From positions 1 through 64,000 of the forward strand of contig NZ_JBEDYP020000012.1 of the NCBI RefSeq assembly GCF_040117685.2: a stretch of 64,000 nucleotides of DNA. The letters are read 5' to 3'. The notes under the pieces are model-generated. The model worked only from the letters and a program-made list of their open reading frames with translations. It did no database searches and was not told where the DNA came from. The DNA comes from Gracilimonas sp040117685. Lineage in GTDB: Bacteria; Bacteroidota; Rhodothermia; Balneolales; Balneolaceae. Made by a program: the position numbers and the translations under genes. This document shows, piece by piece, positions 61,133-64,000 of this stretch; positions within the stretch are counted from its first letter, which is position 1, and the number at the start of each line of letters is the position of its first letter.

Positions 61133-61205
61133 TGAATCGGGAGGGGCTCGAACCCTCGACCCACGGCTTAAAAGGCCGTTGCTCTACCAACTGAGCTACC
61201 GATTC
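61133..61205 (-). tRNA. tRNA-Lys (anticodon TTT)
   Basis: A 73-nt cloverleaf on the - strand: acceptor GAATCGG/CCGATTC, D-arm TAGCTCAGTTGGTAGAGC, anticodon stem ACGGC/GCCGT around CTTTTAA (anticodon TTT, lysine), T-loop GGTTCGAGCCC, discriminator A. CCA is not encoded. Confidence 0.96.
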
Positions 61206-61217
61206 TCAAGTAGATTC

Positions 61218-61249
61218 CAAAGATAAGGCATTTATCAATTAGAGTACAA
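61218..61249 (-). promoter_or_regulatory. Bacteroidota-type promoter of tRNA-Lys
   Basis: On the - strand TTG (61249-61247) is followed after 21 nt by TATCTTTG (61225-61218). The -7 box matches TAnnTTTG exactly, and the tRNA begins 12 bases downstream. Confidence 0.65.
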
Positions 61250-61265
61250 GGGAAAAATGAATTTT

Positions 61266-61763
61266 CTACTCCTTTTTTTCATTGCCTGTATCCAAAATCT
61301 GAACCAAATCAGTTTCGATCAGTCGGTGTGGTTTTTCTTCTATTCGTCCTACCTCCGTAGTGCCTTTTAAAACCAACACGGTGGGAATATATTTGATATC
61401 AAACTTATTTAAAAATTCTTCGGGAAATTTTTTTTGCCGGTCCACAGCAATGTATTGAACACCGATATTGGCATTCTTCGCAAGTTCTAAAGTTTTCATA
61501 AGGCCCGGAATATATTTCTTGGATTCCCGGCACCAACTACCCACAAATACCATCAGCTGAACAGAGTCCTGATGGGCTGATAAATACTCGGTGGACTCCG
61601 AATCCGGTTTGTAGCGATCTATATAAATGTCGTAGATACGGTCGTTAGCAAGAATTTCTTCTTTTGTCACCGGGCCGGTTAAATCTTGCTGTTGTGCCTT
61701 TAAAGCTGAAGGCCATATCAAGCAAAACATAACAACAAATACAAACCACCTTGCAGAGTTCAT
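61266..61763 (-). CDS. periplasmic thioredoxin-like protein with CxxS active site
   Basis: A 165-residue protein with a signal peptide (to about LKAQ, residue 24). The thioredoxin-fold pattern is LMVFVGSWCRESKKYIPGL, with Cys78 and Ser81 in place of CxxC, and the cis-proline YIPTVLVL. A single active-site cysteine favours isomerase, reductase or chaperone-like roles over oxidation. The ATG at 61763 gives the signal peptide; the longer frame from TTG 61820 would overlap the divergent HIT gene start. Confidence 0.85.
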   Translation of the reverse strand: MNSARWFVFVVMFCLIWPSALKAQQQDLTGPVTKEEILANDRIYDIYIDRYKPDSESTEYLSAHQDSVQLMVFVGSWCRESKKYIPGLMKTLELAKNANIGVQYIAVDRQKKFPEEFLNKFDIKYIPTVLVLKGTTEVGRIEEKPHRLIETDLVQILDTGNEKKE

Positions 61764-61822
61764 AAGGATTTCTGTTTTTTGGATAGTATCTTCAGTCAAA
61801 TTACCATCTTTCATTGTCAATT

Positions 61823-62221
61823 ATGCCAAGCATTTTCACCAAAATTATTGAAGGGGATATTCCAAGTTATAGAATAGCAGAGGATAATAAGCATTATGCT
61901 TTTTTGGACATCAATCCTTCTGCAGAAGGCCACACTCTTTGTATCCCCAAAAAAGAAGTGGACTATATTTTTGACCTGGAACCTTCGGAGCTCTCTGAAC
62001 TGAATCTCTTTGCCCAAAAAGTAGCAAAAGGAATTGACGAGGCTCTTCAGCCCATCCGAACCGGGATTATCGTTGAAGGAATGGAAGTGCCCCACGCTCA
62101 TATTCACCTGATTCCCATTTATAAAGAATCCCAACGATTTAGCCTGGGCATGCAGGTAGGAGTAAGTGAAGAACGAATGATGGAATTGGCTAAAATCATT
62201 AGTGAAAAAGTAAGCATATGA
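61823..62221 (+). CDS. HIT family nucleotide-binding protein
   Basis: A 132-residue histidine-triad protein of the Hint type. The triad HAHIHLIP (His91, His93, His95) is complete, and the early IFTKIIEGDIPSYRIAE is typical. Members hydrolyse nucleoside phosphoramidates or dinucleotides. Start ATG at 61823; a TTG at 61814 is less likely. It overlaps aroQ by four bases (62218-62221). Confidence 0.93.
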   Translation: MPSIFTKIIEGDIPSYRIAEDNKHYAFLDINPSAEGHTLCIPKKEVDYIFDLEPSELSELNLFAQKVAKGIDEALQPIRTGIIVEGMEVPHAHIHLIPIYKESQRFSLGMQVGVSEERMMELAKIISEKVSI

Positions 62222-62646
62222 ACATACTGATTATAAACGGACCGAACCTGAATCTGCTTGGCAAACGAAATCCCGGCATATATGGGGCAAAAAGCCTGAA
62301 GGACCTTGAATACTATCTGATTGATGAGTTTCCCAAACACCATCTGGAGTTCTTCCAAAGTAACATTGAAGGAGAACTGATTGATAAAATTCAGGAAGCC
62401 ATGGAAAGTGAGGTGCACGGAGTAGTAATTAATCCAGGGGGCTACTCACACACTTCTGTTGCCTTACGTGATGCGTTGGAACCGCTGGACATCCCCAAGG
62501 TAGAAGTTCATATATCCAATATTCATGCCCGCGAAGAATTTCGGGAGAAGTCTGTCACCGGGGGCATCATGGACGGCATCATCACAGGATTTGGAAAGTT
62601 CAGTTACGTGCTTGGTATTCAGGCTCTGGAAAAGCTAACCGAATGA
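62218..62646 (+). CDS. aroQ: type II 3-dehydroquinate dehydratase
   Basis: A 142-residue enzyme of the shikimate pathway. The active-site Tyr22 is in RNPGIYGA, the NPGGYSHTSVALRDAL stretch gives the catalytic His, and VEVHISNIHAREEFREKS the substrate-binding His/Arg. The N-terminal INGPNLNLLGKR is the family signature. It is coupled to the HIT gene (ATGA). A polysaccharide flippase gene starts 37 bases downstream. Confidence 0.97.
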   Translation: MNILIINGPNLNLLGKRNPGIYGAKSLKDLEYYLIDEFPKHHLEFFQSNIEGELIDKIQEAMESEVHGVVINPGGYSHTSVALRDALEPLDIPKVEVHISNIHAREEFREKSVTGGIMDGIITGFGKFSYVLGIQALEKLTE

Positions 62647-62682
62647 GCACGTGGATACTTTCTTTCAACTTAAACGCTCGCA

Positions 62683-64000
62683 TTGACAAAACTTAAAGAA
62701 CTCTTTTCCGATACGCTTGTTTACGGTATAAGCAGTGTTGTAGCCCGGTTCATAGGTTACCTGCTGGTTCCGCTTCATACCGGCGTATTCAGCGAAGATC
62801 AGTACGGGATCATCAGCCTGATTTTTGCGGCCATCGCCTTGTTCAATGTGGTTTTTACCATGGGGATGGAATCGGCCTATATTCGGTACGGCAAAGACCG
62901 CGACAAAGCGAAGGATATTTTTAAAACGGTACAGCTTTTCCTGTTGGCTACTTCCGGGATTTTGGCGTTCATCATTTGGGGTGCAGAACCCGTTGTGGCC
63001 CCAATCATAGGCCTGGAGCCCGGCGACCCTATTCTCTGGATTATGCTGGGGATTCTCTTTTTTGATACCCTTGCTGTTGTGCCTTTTGCAGAACTTCGAC
63101 TCGTTCGGAGATCAGTTCTCTTTGCCGTTCTAAAAACCGGAAATGTAATTGTAAACCTTGGACTGAACTTTTATCTCATTCTGGGACTTGATTACGGCAT
63201 TGAAGCTGTGTTCATCAGCAACCTGGTCGCCTCACTTCTTACGGCTTTAGCTATTTGGGTATTTACCATCCCCATGTTTATGGGAAGCTGGAATACCGCT
63301 TTACTTAAAAAAGCCTTGCTGTTCGGACTCCCTTTTATCCCGGCCGGTTTTGGTCACGCGATCAATGAACTGGTTGACCGTTTTTTCCTGAAAGCCATGG
63401 ATCAATCTACCATCGATGCTTTATATGGTGCCGGCTACACCTCTGACGATATCGTCGGAATTTACAGCGCCTGTTATAAACTGGCCGTTTTCATGCTTTT
63501 AATTGTACAAATGTTCAGGATGGCCTGGCAGCCTTTTTTTATGCGTCAGTCGGAAGAAGAATCTGCCCCAAAAACCTTCTCCCAAACCTTTTCTTTATTT
63601 AATGCGGCAGCCGCTTTCGTTTTTCTGACTGTCGCTTTATTTGCCGAACAAATTGTTTCCATCAAAGTGCCCGTTCTGGATTTCTACCTGGTGGACCAGA
63701 AGTTTTGGGAGGGCCTCACCATTGTTCCGATTCTGTTGATGGCCTACTGGTTTCAGGGGTGGTATATTAATTTTTCAGCCGGAATTTTTATCAGCGAAAC
63801 TACCAAACGCCTCCCTCAAATCACCTTGATTGGAGCAGGCATAACCATTATCGCCAACCTGATTATGATTCCGTTTTTCGGTATGATGGGCTCTGCTCTG
63901 GCCACTCTTAGCAGCTACGCCGTTATGGCCTTGCTGATCTATTATTATTCTACCAATGCTTTCGATGTACCTTACAAACTGGTAAGAGGATTTGCAGTGA
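62683..64000 (+). CDS. polysaccharide/oligosaccharide flippase (Wzx-like, MATE/MVF fold), 3' end outside the window
   Basis: An open frame of 439 codons with no stop before the right edge. It starts at TTG 62683 (an in-frame stop lies four codons upstream). The protein is a polytopic membrane protein: LVYGISSVVARFIGYLLVPLHT is the N-terminal flippase signature (a motif also seen in lipid II and O-antigen flippases), followed by about ten more hydrophobic segments, including LVDRFFLKAM and IVGIYSACYKLAVFM. It probably exports lipid-linked sugars for surface polysaccharide. Only the start is visible; the adjacent polysaccharide genes would lie to the right. Confidence 0.85.
   Translation, partial: MTKLKELFSDTLVYGISSVVARFIGYLLVPLHTGVFSEDQYGIISLIFAAIALFNVVFTMGMESAYIRYGKDRDKAKDIFKTVQLFLLATSGILAFIIWGAEPVVAPIIGLEPGDPILWIMLGILFFDTLAVVPFAELRLVRRSVLFAVLKTGNVIVNLGLNFYLILGLDYGIEAVFISNLVASLLTALAIWVFTIPMFMGSWNTALLKKALLFGLPFIPAGFGHAINELVDRFFLKAMDQSTIDALYGAGYTSDDIVGIYSACYKLAVFMLLIVQMFRMAWQPFFMRQSEEESAPKTFSQTFSLFNAAAAFVFLTVALFAEQIVSIKVPVLDFYLVDQKFWEGLTIVPILLMAYWFQGWYINFSAGIFISETTKRLPQITLIGAGITIIANLIMIPFFGMMGSALATLSSYAVMALLIYYYSTNAFDVPYKLVRGFAV

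Overview
The window looks like chromosome from a marine, Gram-negative, heterotrophic member of the Balneolota/Rhodothermota branch of the FCB group (Balneola/Gracilimonas-like); no 16S gene is present, so this is inferred from gene content. Pointers are a type IX secretion C-terminal sorting domain with the YPNPFNPTTTI motif, a PorQ-like protein, Bacteroidota-type promoters (TTTG or TTG, 19-21 nt, TAnnTTTG) in front of all three tRNA genes, few Shine-Dalgarno sequences, an FCB-type TraR/DksA protein without its zinc cysteines, and a Bacteroidota-style LptD.

Layout. 1-4.2 kb is accessory or rearranged: an egtD gene cut off after 98 codons behind an intact egtB, a small basic protein, and an AT-rich two-gene unit (GIY-YIG/DUF4357 nuclease plus EEP-fold nuclease) beside tRNA-Val. 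4.2-11 kb: fadI and fadJ for fatty-acid beta-oxidation, then a BCCT osmolyte transporter with a tandem universal stress protein. 11-17 kb: yajC, ribBA (GTP cyclohydrolase II half without its metal site), lspA, a DksA-like gene and ileS. 17-21 kb: a same-strand run of LMW phosphatase, fructosamine-kinase-like protein, cytoplasmic metal-receptor-like protein, esterase lipoprotein and DUF1801 protein. 21-36 kb: a lone response regulator, an SDR/ALDH/YhdH operon, lipoproteins (kelch, M28 peptidase, DUF2911), a PAS histidine kinase with its receiver, a DsbA-like protein, a HisKA_2 kinase, an enoyl-CoA hydratase and an APS/PAPS reductase.

36-53 kb: a large T9SS cargo protein with ELWxTDGTxxGT repeats, cutA, tRNA-Leu, the tig-clpP-clpX proteostasis cluster, a histidine kinase, an ECF sigma factor, a CPBP protease, a LysM/RlpA-like gene split by a one-base frameshift, a TPR protein, aroC, porQ, the mlaE-mlaF-mlaD lipid transport operon and a PpiD-like foldase. 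53-64 kb: ribD-ribE, lptD, an ROK kinase, ftsB, a secreted PLD/SNase-like/ComEA-HhH fusion protein, tRNA-Lys, a thioredoxin-like protein, a HIT protein, aroQ, and the start of a polysaccharide flippase that runs off the right edge.

Most of the window is ordinary core genome. The parts most worth a second look are the secreted PLD-SNase-HhH fusion, the paired GIY-YIG/EEP nucleases next to a tRNA gene, the degenerate RibBA domain, the phosphatase/kinase pair suggesting protein deglycation, the LysM frameshift, and a dispersed palindromic intergenic repeat. I found no CRISPR array, insertion sequence, rRNA gene, prophage or recognisable FMN riboswitch.
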